The position numbers were made by a program, and so were the translations under genes. From Mesomycoplasma ovipneumoniae ATCC 29419 (GTDB taxonomy: Bacteria; Bacillota_I; Bacilli_A; Mycoplasmatales; Metamycoplasmataceae): 64,000 nucleotides of DNA. Under the pieces are notes generated by a model. It saw only the letters and a program-made list of their open reading frames with translations, ran no database searches and was not told the origin of the DNA. Location of the stretch: positions 868,001-932,000 of the forward strand of contig NZ_CP118522.1 in assembly GCF_028885435.1 (NCBI RefSeq), written 5' to 3'. This document shows positions 40,342 to 51,588 of the stretch, piece by piece (the stretch's first letter is position 1; each line of letters begins with the position of its first letter).

Positions 40342-42685
40342 AAATTTGACTAAAAATTTTAATCGAAGAGCTATTTTCAAAAATTTTAGCCTAGACATCC
40401 CGTCTAATGAGTTGGTATTTGTCGTTGGCCCTTCTGGGATTGGGAAAACTACTCTTATTAATCTAATTGCTAATTTTAGTCAAAAAGATAAAGGTGAAAT
40501 TCTTTTTTATAAAGATAACAAAATTGTTAAAAACCCTTTAATCGACGTTGTTTTTCAAGTTTTTAACCTAATTGAATCTGCTACTGGTATGGAAAATATT
40601 AAAATTGGCGCAAATGCAATAAATTTTAATATTGATGAAAATAATATTGAAGAAAATGCAAGTTTTGTTAATATTTCAAAAGAAAATTTAGCAAATAAAG
40701 TGAGTGATTTATCAGGCGGTCAAAAACAACGAATTGCAATTTTGCGATCATTAGCGCGTGAATCTGATTTTGTTTTGTTAGATGAACCTACTGGAAATCT
40801 TGATGTTGAAAATGCTGAAATTCTTTTTGAAAAAATACAAATATTGAAGAAAAATAAAACTATTTTGATAGTTAGTCACAATTTAGATCTTGCTAAAAAA
40901 TACGGCGATAGAATAATTTATCTAAAAAATGAATCTGTATTAGAAATTGATAAAATCGAAGAAATAAATAAAGCCAAAGCCTTAAATAAAACTGATTATG
41001 ATTTTAAATTTGAAAAAAAACCTTTAAAAATAAGTGACAAATTAAAATCAATTATTTTATTTTTGAAGCTAGATTTTAAAAATAAAATAATTATTACAAC
41101 TTTGCTAGTTATCACATTTCTAATTAGCATTTTAAGTCTAAATTTATTTGCTACACTTGATACACAAGCAAATGCTGTTGACTCGCAGCGAATTCATCAT
41201 TACAATTTAGATTCTTTTGAGGTTCAAAAAAAGGGAATATCGCCATTTCTTGACGGAGAAATCGAGGAATTCAATAATGAAAAAAATATTGTTAATAAAA
41301 TTATTCCCGTTTATTCAACTGAAAACTTTGCTTTTACTTACAATAATAACGGCAAAGAACTAATTTCTGAGAAAAATTCTATTGAATTAATCGACCAATC
41401 TGATTTTTTTAAAAATAGGTTTAAATTTGATGACAAAAACCTTCAAGGTAATTTTATACAAAATGATGATGAGATAATTATTTCAAATTCAGTTGTCGAA
41501 AAATTAAAAATTACTGATCCTATTAGCAAAAAAATTAAAATTAAAGCTATACGTCATTCGAATGTTGATGAAATTCCAACAATTTTTGAAGTTACTATTG
41601 TCGGAGTAAACTATTCAACTGATGTATACAACACAATACCCTCTTTTTTGCATTATAATTTAACAAAAAAAATTAATGAAGCTTTTTATGTTAAAAACAC
41701 AGTCGGCGAGTCACTTTTCAGTGACATAATGATCAATCCTTTGAATTCAAACAGATTTGAAGGATTGGTAGTTGAAAAAAATCATTTTTTAAAAGATTTA
41801 AAGGTAGAAAATTTAAAAATTAGTGATGGTGAGCTTCCTAAAAATAAAGATGAAATTGTTGTTTCAGTTAACACTATTGATGAAATAAATAATACTATAG
41901 ATGATTTAAACAATGGGAGTGCTGACAAATACGAGAAGGTAAAAATAGGGTCTAAAGTTGAACTATCAAACAAAAATGGAAAAAATATTCCTTTTAAAAT
42001 AGTCGGAACTTTTGATCTAAAGGAAAACCACCATTTGCAGGAACGAAAACCTGAAGTTGACGCACCCAAAGAACAAAGGCGTGAAGTTAAGTACCAAATC
42101 ATAATGCACAATGATGGTGATGAATACAGAAACGAAATAAGGCCAGAAGCAGCAAAAATATTCTTAAAATCTGACAATATCAGTGAAAATTTAGCCTCTT
42201 TTAAAAAGGATTTTCCAAATTATTGATATTCAAACGATCTTGAATCAATAAAAATTTTTCTTTTAAGGTCAACTTTTTTTGTGAAAGCAGTTTTGCTTGT
42301 TATCCAAGTAATTCTTATAGTTTTATTGGTAGTTTTTTCAGTTCTTTATGCAAAAAATCTAACACAATCAAAATTAAAATCAATTGGAATTCTTAAATCA
42401 CTAGGCGAAAAAACTAAAAAAATCTTTTTCCTACACATATTAAATATTTTTGCAATTTCTTTCTTAATTTTAATATCAGGACTAATAATAAGTTTGACTA
42501 GCATGCCATATTTCTATAATTTGATAACAACCGCTGATTTCATCAGTCCAACTTATGCACAAATTTTTATCAATTTCATTACAATTTGATTCTCAATTAG
42601 TTTACTTATTTTTCTTATCTATTTCTTCATATCATTAAGCTATTACAAAAAACCTGTTACTGAACTTCTTAAAAATAGTTTATAA
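40328..42685 (+). CDS. MacB/FtsX-like ABC transporter, ATPase fused to permease, cassette A
   Basis: 785 aa. The N-terminal ATPase has Walker A GPSGIGKTT, Q-loop VFQVFN (VFQDFN in cassette B), signature LSGGQKQR, Walker B FVLLDEPTG and H-loop VSHN. The permease has one membrane segment near residue 260 (IITTLLVITFLISILSLNLF), a large extracytoplasmic domain, and three C-terminal segments (KAVLLVIQVILIVLLVVFSV and onwards) as in FtsX/MacB proteins. This type exports peptides or acts by mechanotransmission. The TGA after FPNY is Trp. Confidence 0.85.
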
Positions 42686-43096
42686 TTTTTTAGGTCATAT
42701 TATGTCTAAATTAGTTGCTAATTTACCTAATTTATAAAAAAATGAAGAAATTAACTTTTGTGATGCGAATAGCTGAAAGTGTTCAAGTATACAAAGAATA
42801 CATACTAAGCTCTTAATGGCAAAAATTCCTACTAAATCTTCTAGATTCAGTGTCGGGGTAAATTAGTAGAAAAATTTAAACAATTAGTTTTTTATCTATG
42901 ATTTTGATTGTGCCACTTTTGTTAATTTTTTCTACTAATTTATGAGGAAACATCTGGAAATTCTAATAACTTACTTTTTGTTATTTAAATTTTGTTTTAT
43001 TTTGCAAAAATAGCTATGAATAAAAATATATTTTTAGCATTTTTTAACAAAAATTATATTTTTTTTTGTTTTTGTTCTTTGTTATTTAATTTAACA
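42686..43096. other. Intergenic region between cassettes A and B
   Basis: No gene. It holds a weak hairpin after the transporter stop, an inverted repeat (TAAATTAGTAGAAAAA at 42859 and its complement ending at 42942) and, from about 42969, the duplicated upstream region of the cassette. Confidence 0.6.
42859..42942. repeat. Inverted repeat, possible remnant of a small insertion element
   Basis: TAAATTAGTAGAAAAA (42859-42874) and its exact complement (42927-42942) enclose 52 bases. The same 16-mer stands before cas1 at 6242-6257. This could be the terminal repeat of a MITE-like element. Confidence 0.5.
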
Positions 43097-43105
43097 TGAT
43101 ATAAT
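43097..43105 (+). promoter_or_regulatory. Extended -10 promoter of cassette B
   Basis: TGATATAAT, as in cassette A, but with about 25 extra bases between promoter and AAGGAG (43149-43154). Confidence 0.72.
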
Positions 43106-43159
43106 TATCACTAAAGCACATATAAAGTGTTTGTAGAAAAAAATTATTAAGGAGATTTT

Positions 43160-43834
43160 ATGTCTTTTACAAAAAAAATAAAAAAAATTTTACTAAACTT
43201 AACAGCATTAACAAGTTTAACGCTTGCAGTCGCAACGCCAGCAATTGTTGCTAGTCAAAAAATAAATGCGAAGGCTTTTTTATTGTTTCCAGGAATTGCG
43301 CTTTTAGCAAATGAAAATAGTGTAGTGCAACTTGCTGAAAGAAATAATGATGACTATTATTTCGGAATAGGATTGGCAGGTCACCAGTATTTATCATATT
43401 ATGGTGGTTGATTTTACCAAGATAAAATTTCATGAACTGGAATAGCAAGAACAAAGTTTAGATTAAAAAATACATATTATGATAGTCCAAAAAATTTAAA
43501 ATTAGATGTAACATCCTGAATTTCAGGGATTGGAAGCCCTTCTTTTCAAGTTGGTGGCGAGATAAAATATGATGGTAAATTTTCAGCTAAAGCAGGTGCA
43601 AATGCAGGTGTTTCGATTGACTCAAATGGATATCTTGTTGACTCAATCACTAGTTATAATCATAAATATGCGGGAATTGATTACGAGTTTAACGGTTGAA
43701 AATACAAAGTAACAAAATTCGGTAGTTGAGCGTCAGCAAGAGCTGAATACGGTAGATGAAAAGCTGCGAATATATTATCTAATTCTTCTTTTTATAAGGT
43801 TTCTAAATTATCTGAAAGTTTGGAAGAAAAGTAA
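43160..43834 (+). CDS. Secreted aromatic/glycine-rich protein, cassette B
   Basis: 224 aa paralogue of the protein at 37750. The signal peptide is nearly identical (residues 7-39). The mature part is conserved in ISGIGSPSF, GGEIKYDGKFS and FGSWASARAEYG, but differs in DYYFGIGLAGHQYLSYYGGW and KAGANAGVSIDSNGYL. The next ATG follows its stop immediately (TAAATG). Confidence 0.75.
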
Positions 43835-45727
43835 ATGATTTCTAAAATTTTTGGGAAAAAATGAGTTATTTTCTCAATTATTGGCGCAAGTTTAGGATCA
43901 ATTGCTATAAGTGTTCCATTAATTTATTATGTTTTTAATAAGTCTATTGAAGTTGAAATAAATAGATTTGAGCCTAAAACATTAACTAGTAATTCAAAAT
44001 CCGCATCTGTTTTTTCTAATTCTGATCTAGAAAAAATAAATAGCTTTATTTTAGAAAATGAATTAAAAAAAGATGCGGAAGAAAATAGTTATGCTCTAAA
44101 AAATAATTTTCAGGGTGACTATAATTACGTATATGCAAACGAAATTTTAGCAATTTTAAAAATCACGAATAACATTAATCAGACCGATAAAGCAAAATCA
44201 ACCTTAAAAGTCATACCTAACTTGATAGGAATGATACGTTTTGATTTAATTGATATTTATCAATTAATTAACATTTATTTCGCTATTGATCCGTCTAACA
44301 ATTTTTCTAAAATTATTGATTTTATTTCGAAATATTATGATATAAATAAAAAACAATTTATTGATATCAAAGATGACTTTCAAACTTTAGCTTGAAATAT
44401 TTTCTATTTTAAATTAAATGGGTATGATTTTCAAAAATATTTCGATATTAAAGACTGAATTAGCGATGAATTCAAGAAAATGAATTTTGAAAGCGAAGAA
44501 GTATTAATAAACGGGAGTGAAAATCCTAAATCATTAGACGATAAACTTTCACTACTCATTAAAAAATATATCTCAATTTTATCAATAATGAATACTTTAG
44601 GTAACAATCATTTCTCTGATATTATAAAAGAAAAACAAAAATCAATAAATATTTTAATTCAAAAATGGGATAAATATTTTAGACAAATTATTGAAAATCA
44701 GAATGCAGAAGAAAATATAAGAAATTTTAATGATTTAGCTTTATCAATGTTTAGTTTTTACCACCTTAGCAAGAATTTTTATGAATATTCTCCAGAGTAT
44801 TTCTCAAAAATAAATGAATACACTAAAAACTGATTGATAAATTTTAAAATAAACCGTGATCCTGGGTTTTATGGTGGTATACTTCTTTACTATTATTTTG
44901 CAAATAACAAAGAATTGGAACCCGAATTACTTAAAAAAAGTGAAGAAATTGTAGATTATGTTATTGAAAATGGTTTGTTTGCTAAAGAGGCTGACATCAC
45001 AAATACTATTTTTGTAAAACAGATTTTAGAATTAAGTGAGAAAGAAAACAATCAAGTACAAAAAATAAATCAAACAATAGAAACCTTATTTAAACAAACA
45101 ACGAAAAAACCGGAAGATAATCCTGATTTTTTTGAGGACTTATATAATTATGTATTTTTTTCAATTAAGACTCATCCCGATTTTTTTAAGAGTCAAAAAG
45201 ATTTTTTAAATACAATAATTGATTATAGTAAATTTGTAAAAAAACCAATTGATTTTTTTTATTTGTTTAAAACAATTGCCCTATTGAATAGTTTTTATAA
45301 TACAGACAAGCCGGCAAAAATTCATGTTTCCAAGGACATTTTTGACAATATTATAAATGTGAAACTAGAAAAAAATGCTCCATTTTTTTTAAAATTTATT
45401 AACTTATTTATTAAGTTTATTTTTAAAAATGAATTAGATGACAACAAGGAAATTGTCGAATTTATAAACCAAAATCTTGATGAAAAAAATATAAATAACG
45501 CTGAATTTTTAGAACATCTTTTTTGGTATATTGAATTTCAAAGCTCAATTAAATCAAAATTAGAACATCAAATTGACTCTACTAAATTAGAAAAATTTAT
45601 TTCATTATTAAAAAAAGATATTTTAGGTAAAATTGATAGAAAAGTAGGTAAAACACACTTTTTGAATATTAAAACTATTTATATGACTTATCAAATAGAT
45701 TGACTAATTAAAAATGATAAAAATTAA
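43835..45727 (+). CDS. Large exported or membrane-anchored helical protein, cassette B
   Basis: 630 aa paralogue of the 38425 protein: same N-terminal membrane segment (SIIGASLGSIAISV), same internal segments (SEEIVDYVIENGLF, SQKDFLNTIIDYSKFVKKPI, EFLEHLFWYIEFQSS). The C-terminal half is far better conserved between cassettes than the N-terminal half. It overlaps the transporter start by 14 bases. Trp codons are TGA. Confidence 0.72.
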
Positions 45728-48101
45728 AAATCTAACTAAAAATTTTAACCGAAGAGCTATTTTCAAAAATTTTAGCCTAGACATCCCGTCTAATGAGTTG
45801 GTATTTGTTGTTGGTCCTTCTGGGATTGGGAAAACTACTCTTATTAATCTAATTGCTAATTTTAGTCAAAAAGATAAAGGTGAAATTCTTTTTTATAGAG
45901 ATAACAAAATTGTTAAAAACCCTTTAATTGACGTTGTTTTTCAAGATTTTAACCTAATTGAATCTGCTACTGGTATGGAAAATATTAAAATTGGCGCAAA
46001 TGCAATAAATTTTAATATTGATGAAAAGAATATTGAAGAAAATGCAAGTTTTGTTAATATTTCAAAAGAAAATTTAGCAAATAAAGTGAGTGATTTATCA
46101 GGCGGTCAAAAACAACGAATCGCAATTTTGCGATCATTAGCACGTGAATCTGACTTTATTTTGTTAGATGAACCCACTGGAAATCTTGATGTTGAAAATG
46201 CTGAAATTCTTTTTGAAAAAATACAAATATTGAAGAAAAATAAAACTATTTTGATAGTTAGCCACAATTTAGATCTTGCTAAAAAATACGGCGATAGAAT
46301 AATTTACCTAAAAAATGAATCTGTATTAGAAATTGATAAAATCGAAGAAATAAATAAGACCGAATCTTTAAATAAAACTGATTATAATTTTAAATTTGAA
46401 AAAAAATCTTTAAAAATAAGTGACAAATTAAAATCAATTATTTTATTTTTGAAGCTAGATTTTAAAAATAAAATAATTATTACAGTATTACTAATTATCA
46501 CATTTCTAATTAGCATTTTAAGTCTAAATTTATTTGCTACACTTAATACGCATGCAAAGGGTATTGACACGCAACGAATTCATCAATACAATTTGGATTC
46601 TTTTGAGGTTAAAAAAGAGGGAATATCACCATTTTTTGACGAAGAAATCGAGAAATTCAATACTAAAAAAGACATTATTAATAAAATTATTCCTGTTTAT
46701 TGAACTGAAAACTTTGTTTTTTCTTATAATAATAACGGCAAAGAATTAGTTTCTGAGAAAAATTCTATTGAATTAATCGACCAATCTGATTTTTTTAAAA
46801 ATAGGTTTAAATTTGACGACAAAAACATTCAAGGTAATTTTATACAAAATGAAAATGAGATAATTATTTCAAATTCAGTTGTCACAAAATTAAAAATTAC
46901 TGATCCTATTGGCAAAAAAATTCAAATTAAATCTATACTTCATTCGAATGTTGATGAAATTCCAAAAATTTCTGAGGTTACTATTGTCGGAGTAAACTAT
47001 TCAATTGACGTCTTCAACAAAATACCCTCTTTTTTACATTATAATTTAGCAAAAAAAATTAATGAAGCTTTTTTAAAAAACACAGGCGGTGATTCGCTTT
47101 TCAGTAACATAACAATCTCTCCTTTGAAAGCAAAAGGGTTTGAAAGATGATTGGACGTTGAAAAAAAACACTTTTTAAAAGATTTAAAGGTAGAAAATTT
47201 AAAAATTAGCGATGGCGAACTCCCTAAAAATAAAGATGAAATTCTTGTTTCAGTTAACACTATTGATAAAATAAACAATATTATAGATATTGTAAACAAT
47301 AGAATTACTGAATTAAACAAAAACAATGGTTCTAAAATCGACAAATTCGAGAAGCTAAAAATAGGGTCTAAAGTTGAATTATCAGCAAAAACTGCGCAAG
47401 ATATTCCTTTTAAAATAGTCGGAACTTTTGATCTAAAGGAAAACCATCATTTGCAAGAACAAAAATCCGAAGTTGGTACACCCGAAGAACAAAGGCGTGA
47501 ATTTAAGTACCAAATCATAATGCACAATGATGGTGATGAATATAGAAACGAAATAAGACCACGAGCTGCAAAAATATTCTTGAAATCTGACAATATCAAT
47601 GAAAATTTAGACTCATTTAAGAAAGATTTTTCAAATTTTGTATATTTAAATGATCTTGAATCAATAAAAAATTTTATTTCAAACTCCACTTTTTTAGTAA
47701 AAGCAGCACTACTTGCTATTCAAATAATTCTTATAGTTTTATTGGTAGTTTTTTCAGTTCTTTATGCAAAAAATCTAACACAATCAAAATTAAAATCAAT
47801 TGGAATTCTTAAATCACTAGGCGAAAAAACTAGAAAAATCTTTTTCCTACACATATTAAATATTTTTGCAATTTCTTTCTTAATTTTAATATCAGGGCTA
47901 ATAATAAGTTTGCCTAGCATGCCATATTTTTATAATTTGATAACAACCGCTGATTTTATCAGTCCAACTTATGCACAAATTTTTATCAATTTCATTGCAA
48001 TTTGATTCTCAATTAGCTTACTTATTTTTCTTATCTACTTCTTCATATCATTAAGTTATTACAAAAAACCTGTTACCGAACTTCTTAAAAATAGTTTATA
48101 A
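45714..48101 (+). CDS. MacB/FtsX-like ABC transporter, ATPase fused to permease, cassette B
   Basis: 795 aa paralogue of the 40328 protein. The ATPase is almost identical (GPSGIGKTT, LSGGQKQR, FILLDEPTG). The extracytoplasmic domain differs (residues about 280-640), with an insertion at NNRITELNKNNGSKIDKFEK. The C-terminal three membrane segments are again nearly identical. Divergence concentrated in the outer domain fits recognition of a different secreted partner. Confidence 0.85.
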
Positions 48102-48117
48102 TTTTTTAGGTCATTTT

Positions 48118-48147
48118 ATATCTAAATTAGTATGCTAATTTAGATAT
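48118..48147 (+). terminator. Perfect hairpin after cassette B
   Basis: ATATCTAAATTAG pairs with CTAATTTAGATAT around TATG. Degenerate relatives occur after cassette A and before the 49203 and 50448 genes. It lacks a strong T run, so it may be a processing or weak termination signal. Confidence 0.5.
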
Positions 48148-48180
48148 AATTTATAAAAATCAACGCAGGTGGTTATTAAA

Positions 48181-48918
48181 ATGAAATCAATTTTACTATT
48201 TTATAAGCTATTATTTTTTAAGCCCCTTTATATTGTTTCAAACGTTTTTTTAACATTGATTTTTCTAATAAGCACACCTCTTCAATTAGCATTTCCTGAA
48301 CATATACTTATTTTAAGAATACTTATTTTTGGTTCGATTTTTTTGCTTATTTTTATTAACCTTTCAAGATACATTTGATTTATTTCCAAATATAAAAAAG
48401 AGGCTTTGAATTTATCAAATGACAAACTTAAAGAAAAGTATCCTCAACTTTTGAGAATTGAAAAAAATTTACCTCTATATGCAACGCCCGTTTTAAATTA
48501 TGAATTTTGACTAAGAACTAGATTACCTTTTATTGCTTCTGAATTTAATGAAGAAGATCCTGACTATGAAGAAAAACAAAAATTTCTATACAAGATGCAT
48601 TTAAGATTATATATTGTTGAATCATTTTTAGTTGTTTTTGTAATTGCATGCCTTACCTTATCTTTCTATTTTATATTACCAAGAACATTTTCAGTTGATC
48701 CAATAACTAATAATCTTTCTTATAATTATAATCTTGTATTTTCGATAGTAACTAGTATTATACTTTATAGTCTTGGTCTTTTTACCACACTGTGAATAAT
48801 TCAATCAAAAACCAAAATAATACAAATTTCTAAAAATCTTTTGACTATTTCTGTTGAGGAATGTAAAAAAGCCTATAAAAGTACTTTTTTTAGATTTTAT
48901 CTTCCTAAAAAAAATTAA
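48181..48918 (+). CDS. Membrane protein, island paralogue 1
   Basis: 245 aa, four likely membrane segments: two at residues 10-70 (FFKPLYIVSNVFLTLIFLIS and LILRILIFGSIFLLIFI) and two at about 142-165 and 180-205. The loop between carries the family motif ASEFNEEDPDYEEKQKFLYK. AGGTGG lies before the ATG. Four paralogues share start MKSIL, SRYIWF (Trp is TGA) and the end SVEE-KKxxKSxF. As repeated small membrane proteins beside a putative toxin gene they could be immunity proteins (inference). Confidence 0.7.
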
Positions 48919-48974
48919 GATTGTCTAAATTTTTAGAAAATCAAAGTTAAAACACAAAATTATGAACACTCCCT

Positions 48975-49132
48975 GATTGTATAACTCCAACTTATACACA
49001 AATTTTTATCAATTTCATTTCAATTTGACTCTCAGCTACTTACTTATTTTTCTTATCTATTTTTTATATCATTAAAATATTCCAAAAAAGATGTTAGTAA
49101 CTTCTTAAAAATAGTTTATAATTTTTTTAGGC
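48975..49132 (+). pseudogene. Remnant of an ABC transporter 3' end
   Basis: Bases such as CCAACTTATACACAAATTTT, then TCAATTTCATTTCAATTTGA and TTCTTAAAAATAGTTTATAA, repeat the last 120 or so bases of the transporter genes ending at 42685 and 48101, but with frameshifts and stops. It shows that a unit of transporter end plus paralogue was duplicated and decayed. Confidence 0.75.
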
Positions 49133-49202
49133 TCTATTATACCCAAATTAGTATACTAATTTAGACTTGATTTAGAAAAAATTATCGCAGGTTGTTATTA
49201 AA

Positions 49203-49934
49203 ATGAAATCAATTTTACTACTTAATAGACTAGTATTTCTTAAACCCATTTATATTGTTTCAAGCTTTTTTTTATCGTTGATTTTTATAATAAGCACACA
49301 TTTTCAACCCGTATTTCTTGAACATATACTTATTTTAAGAATACTTATTTTTGGTTCGATTTTTTTGTTTGCTTTTCTTACCATTTCAAGATACATTTGA
49401 TTTATTCGCAAATACAAAAAAGAGGCTTTGAATTTGTCAAATGAAGAACTTGAAAAAAAGTTTCCCAAACTTTTAAAAATTGAAAAAAATGCAGCTTGAT
49501 TTGCAAAAAAAGTTTCAAATTATAATACTTGGTTAAAATTTCAATTACCTGTAATTGCTTCTAAATTTAATGAACAAGATCCTGACTATGAAGAAAAACG
49601 AAAATTTATATACAAGATTACTTTAAAATTGCAGATTGTTGAATTATTTTTTGCTCCTATTTTAATGGCATGCCTTGCTTTATCTTACTATTTTATGATG
49701 ACAGCACTTATTTCAACAAAAGATAATAATTTATCTGTTATTCCTAACTTTACATATTCGCTGATAACTGGTATTATACTTTTTGTTATTACTAGTGTTG
49801 CCTCAACGTGATTGAATCAATCACTAATCAAATTAATACAAGTTTTTAGAAATCTTTTGACTGTTTCTGTTGAAGAATCTAAAAAAAGCTTTAAAAGTAT
49901 TTTTATCAGATTTTATCTTCCTAAAGAAAATTAA
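49203..49934 (+). CDS. Membrane protein, island paralogue 2
   Basis: 243 aa, same architecture as the 48181 protein: MKSILLLNRLVFLKPIYIVS, LILRILIFGSIFLFAF, SRYIWF, ASKFNEQDPDYEEKRKF, two C-terminal membrane segments and NLSVIPNFTYS. The bases just before its ATG still read LDLEKIIAGCY-stop in frame, the end of the toxin-like gene at 52800. Confidence 0.7.
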
Positions 49935-50135
49935 GATTGCATAAATTTTTTAGAAAACCAAAGCACAAATAAATTAATACCTTCAAAAAACAACCACCAC
50001 AAACTCACCAATAATTTTTTACACTATTTTGTAGTCACGATTAATATTGAATTTGTAAATTTTGAAAATGTGTCTGTGGCTTACCAAAAAATAAGTTGAT
50101 TTATTGATTGGTATAACGATTGAAAACTTGAAAGA
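49935..50135. other. Spacer after paralogue 2 with a decayed conserved peptide
   Basis: Part of a non-coding block repeated after paralogues 2, 3 and 4. In the plus frame from about 50031 it still reads VVTINIEFVNFENVSVAYQK and ISWFIDWYNDW; the other copies show frameshifted forms of the same. It may be the end of a lost gene. Confidence 0.5.
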
Positions 50136-50218
50136 AACTCCCGCCAATTTGGCAGGAGTTTTACTATTTTGTTAAAACAAGACTTGTTTTTGTGTGAGAA
50201 TTTCTTATTAACTAAAAG
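50136..50218 (-). ncRNA. Degenerate tracrRNA-like or CRISPR-repeat-like sequence 1
   Basis: 50186-50218 starts GTTTTTGTG and contains AATTTCTTATTA like the array repeat. Read on the minus strand it gives AATAAGAAATT and CACAAAAACAAG, close to the tracrRNA anti-repeat and nexus, followed at a similar distance by a hairpin with T tail (AAACTCC...GGAGTTT, 50136-50162). That is the tracrRNA architecture. Expression is unknown and the anti-repeat is imperfect. Confidence 0.45.
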
Positions 50219-50447
50219 TACAGTTAATTGGGCGTAAATAATTTACACTAAAATTTAGAGTTTTAGAGAGTGTTCATAATTTTCTGTTTTAAATTTTTAT
50301 GGATTTTTTCAGATAGAAATCTAATTTAATTTCACATTATTTAGCCAATTAGGCAAAATAATTTCTAATTTTTTTAGGTTATATGATGCCTAAATTAGTA
50401 TATAATTTAGATTTGATTTAGAGAAATCAACACAGGTGGTTATTAAA
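50219..50447. other. Spacer before paralogue 3
   Basis: Degenerate copy of the transporter 3' end/hairpin region (TTTTTTAGGTTATATGATGC, ATTAGTATATAATTTAG) and of the toxin-like gene end (GATTTGATTTAGAGAAATCA). The TATAAT at 50401-50406 could be a promoter for paralogue 3. Confidence 0.5.
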
Positions 50448-51179
50448 ATGAAATCAATTTTACTACTTCATAGACTATTATTTTTTAAACCCCTTTATAT
50501 TGTTTCAAGCGTTTTTTTATTAATTATTATTCTATTAGGTACACCTTTTCAATACTTATTTCCCGAACATTTGCTTATTTTAAGAATATTTATTTTTAGT
50601 TCGATTTTTTTGCTTGCTTTTCTTACCTTTTCAAGATACATTTGATTTATTTCCAAATATAAAAAAGAGGCTTTGAATTTATCAAATGAAGAACTTGAAA
50701 AAAAGTTTCCTAAACTTTTAAAAATTGAAAAAAATGCAGCTCGATTTGCAAAAAGAGTTTCAGATTATAATACTTGGTTAAAATTTCAATTACCTTTAAT
50801 TGCTTCTAAATTTAATGAACAAGATCCCAACTATGAAGTAAAACAAAAATTTGTATACAAGATTATTTTAAAATTTCACATTGTTGAATCATTTTTAGTC
50901 CCTTTTTTAATTGCATGCTTTACTTTATTTTACTATTTTATGTTTACAACATTGCTTTCAACAAAAGATAATAATTTATCTGTTATTCCTAATTTTACAT
51001 ATTCGGTGGTAAGTAGTTTGATATTTGTTGTTATTGCTAGTCCTGCCTCAGCGTGATTGAATCAATCAACAATCAAATTAATACAAGTTATTAGAAATCT
51101 TTCGACTGTTTCTGTTGAAGAATCTAAAAAAAGTTTTAAAAGTATTTTTATCAGATTTTATCTTCCTAAAGAAAATTAA
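50448..51179 (+). CDS. Membrane protein, island paralogue 3
   Basis: 243 aa, most like paralogue 2: NLSNEELEKKFPKLLKIEKN is shared exactly, as are KDNNLSVIPNFTYS and IRFYLPKEN. Four predicted membrane segments. The RBS AGGTGG and the ATG context are those of the other copies. TGA in SRYIWF and SAWLNQS. Confidence 0.7.
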
Positions 51180-51588
51180 GATTGCATAAATTTTTTAGAA
51201 AATCAAATCACAAATAAATTAATACTTTCAAAAAACAACCCCACAAACTAACCAATGATTTTTTATACTTTTTTGTAGCCACGATTAATATCGAAGGTCA
51301 AAATTTTGAAAATGTGACCGTTGCAAATCAAAAAATAAGTTGATTTATTAACTAGTATAACAATTCAAAACTTGAAGAAGACTCCCGCCACTTTGGCTGG
51401 ATCCCGAATTAAAAATATTTGTGTGTTGCATTTATATTTTTAATTTGGGTTTTTTAAATATATCTATGTCAATAGAAACTGAAATTTAATTAAGGAATAA
51501 CAAATAATAAAAATGATTTTATTAATAAAATCATGTTTTGTCGAAAATTAAAATAATTGAAATTCTCCTTGGTTTGGCAACCCTTTAA
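51180..51588. other. Gene-free stretch after paralogue 3
   Basis: First 230 bases are the third copy of the island spacer, with ACTCCCGCCACTTTGGCTGG at 51382 as a broken hairpin and without the CRISPR-like part. The rest (51420-51588) is A+T-rich, with no feature seen. Confidence 0.5.

Noticed and set aside
41782-42177. Minus-strand 131-codon frame inside the ABC transporter of cassette A
   Set aside because: Shadow of the coding strand; the same shadow appears in cassette B with another length.
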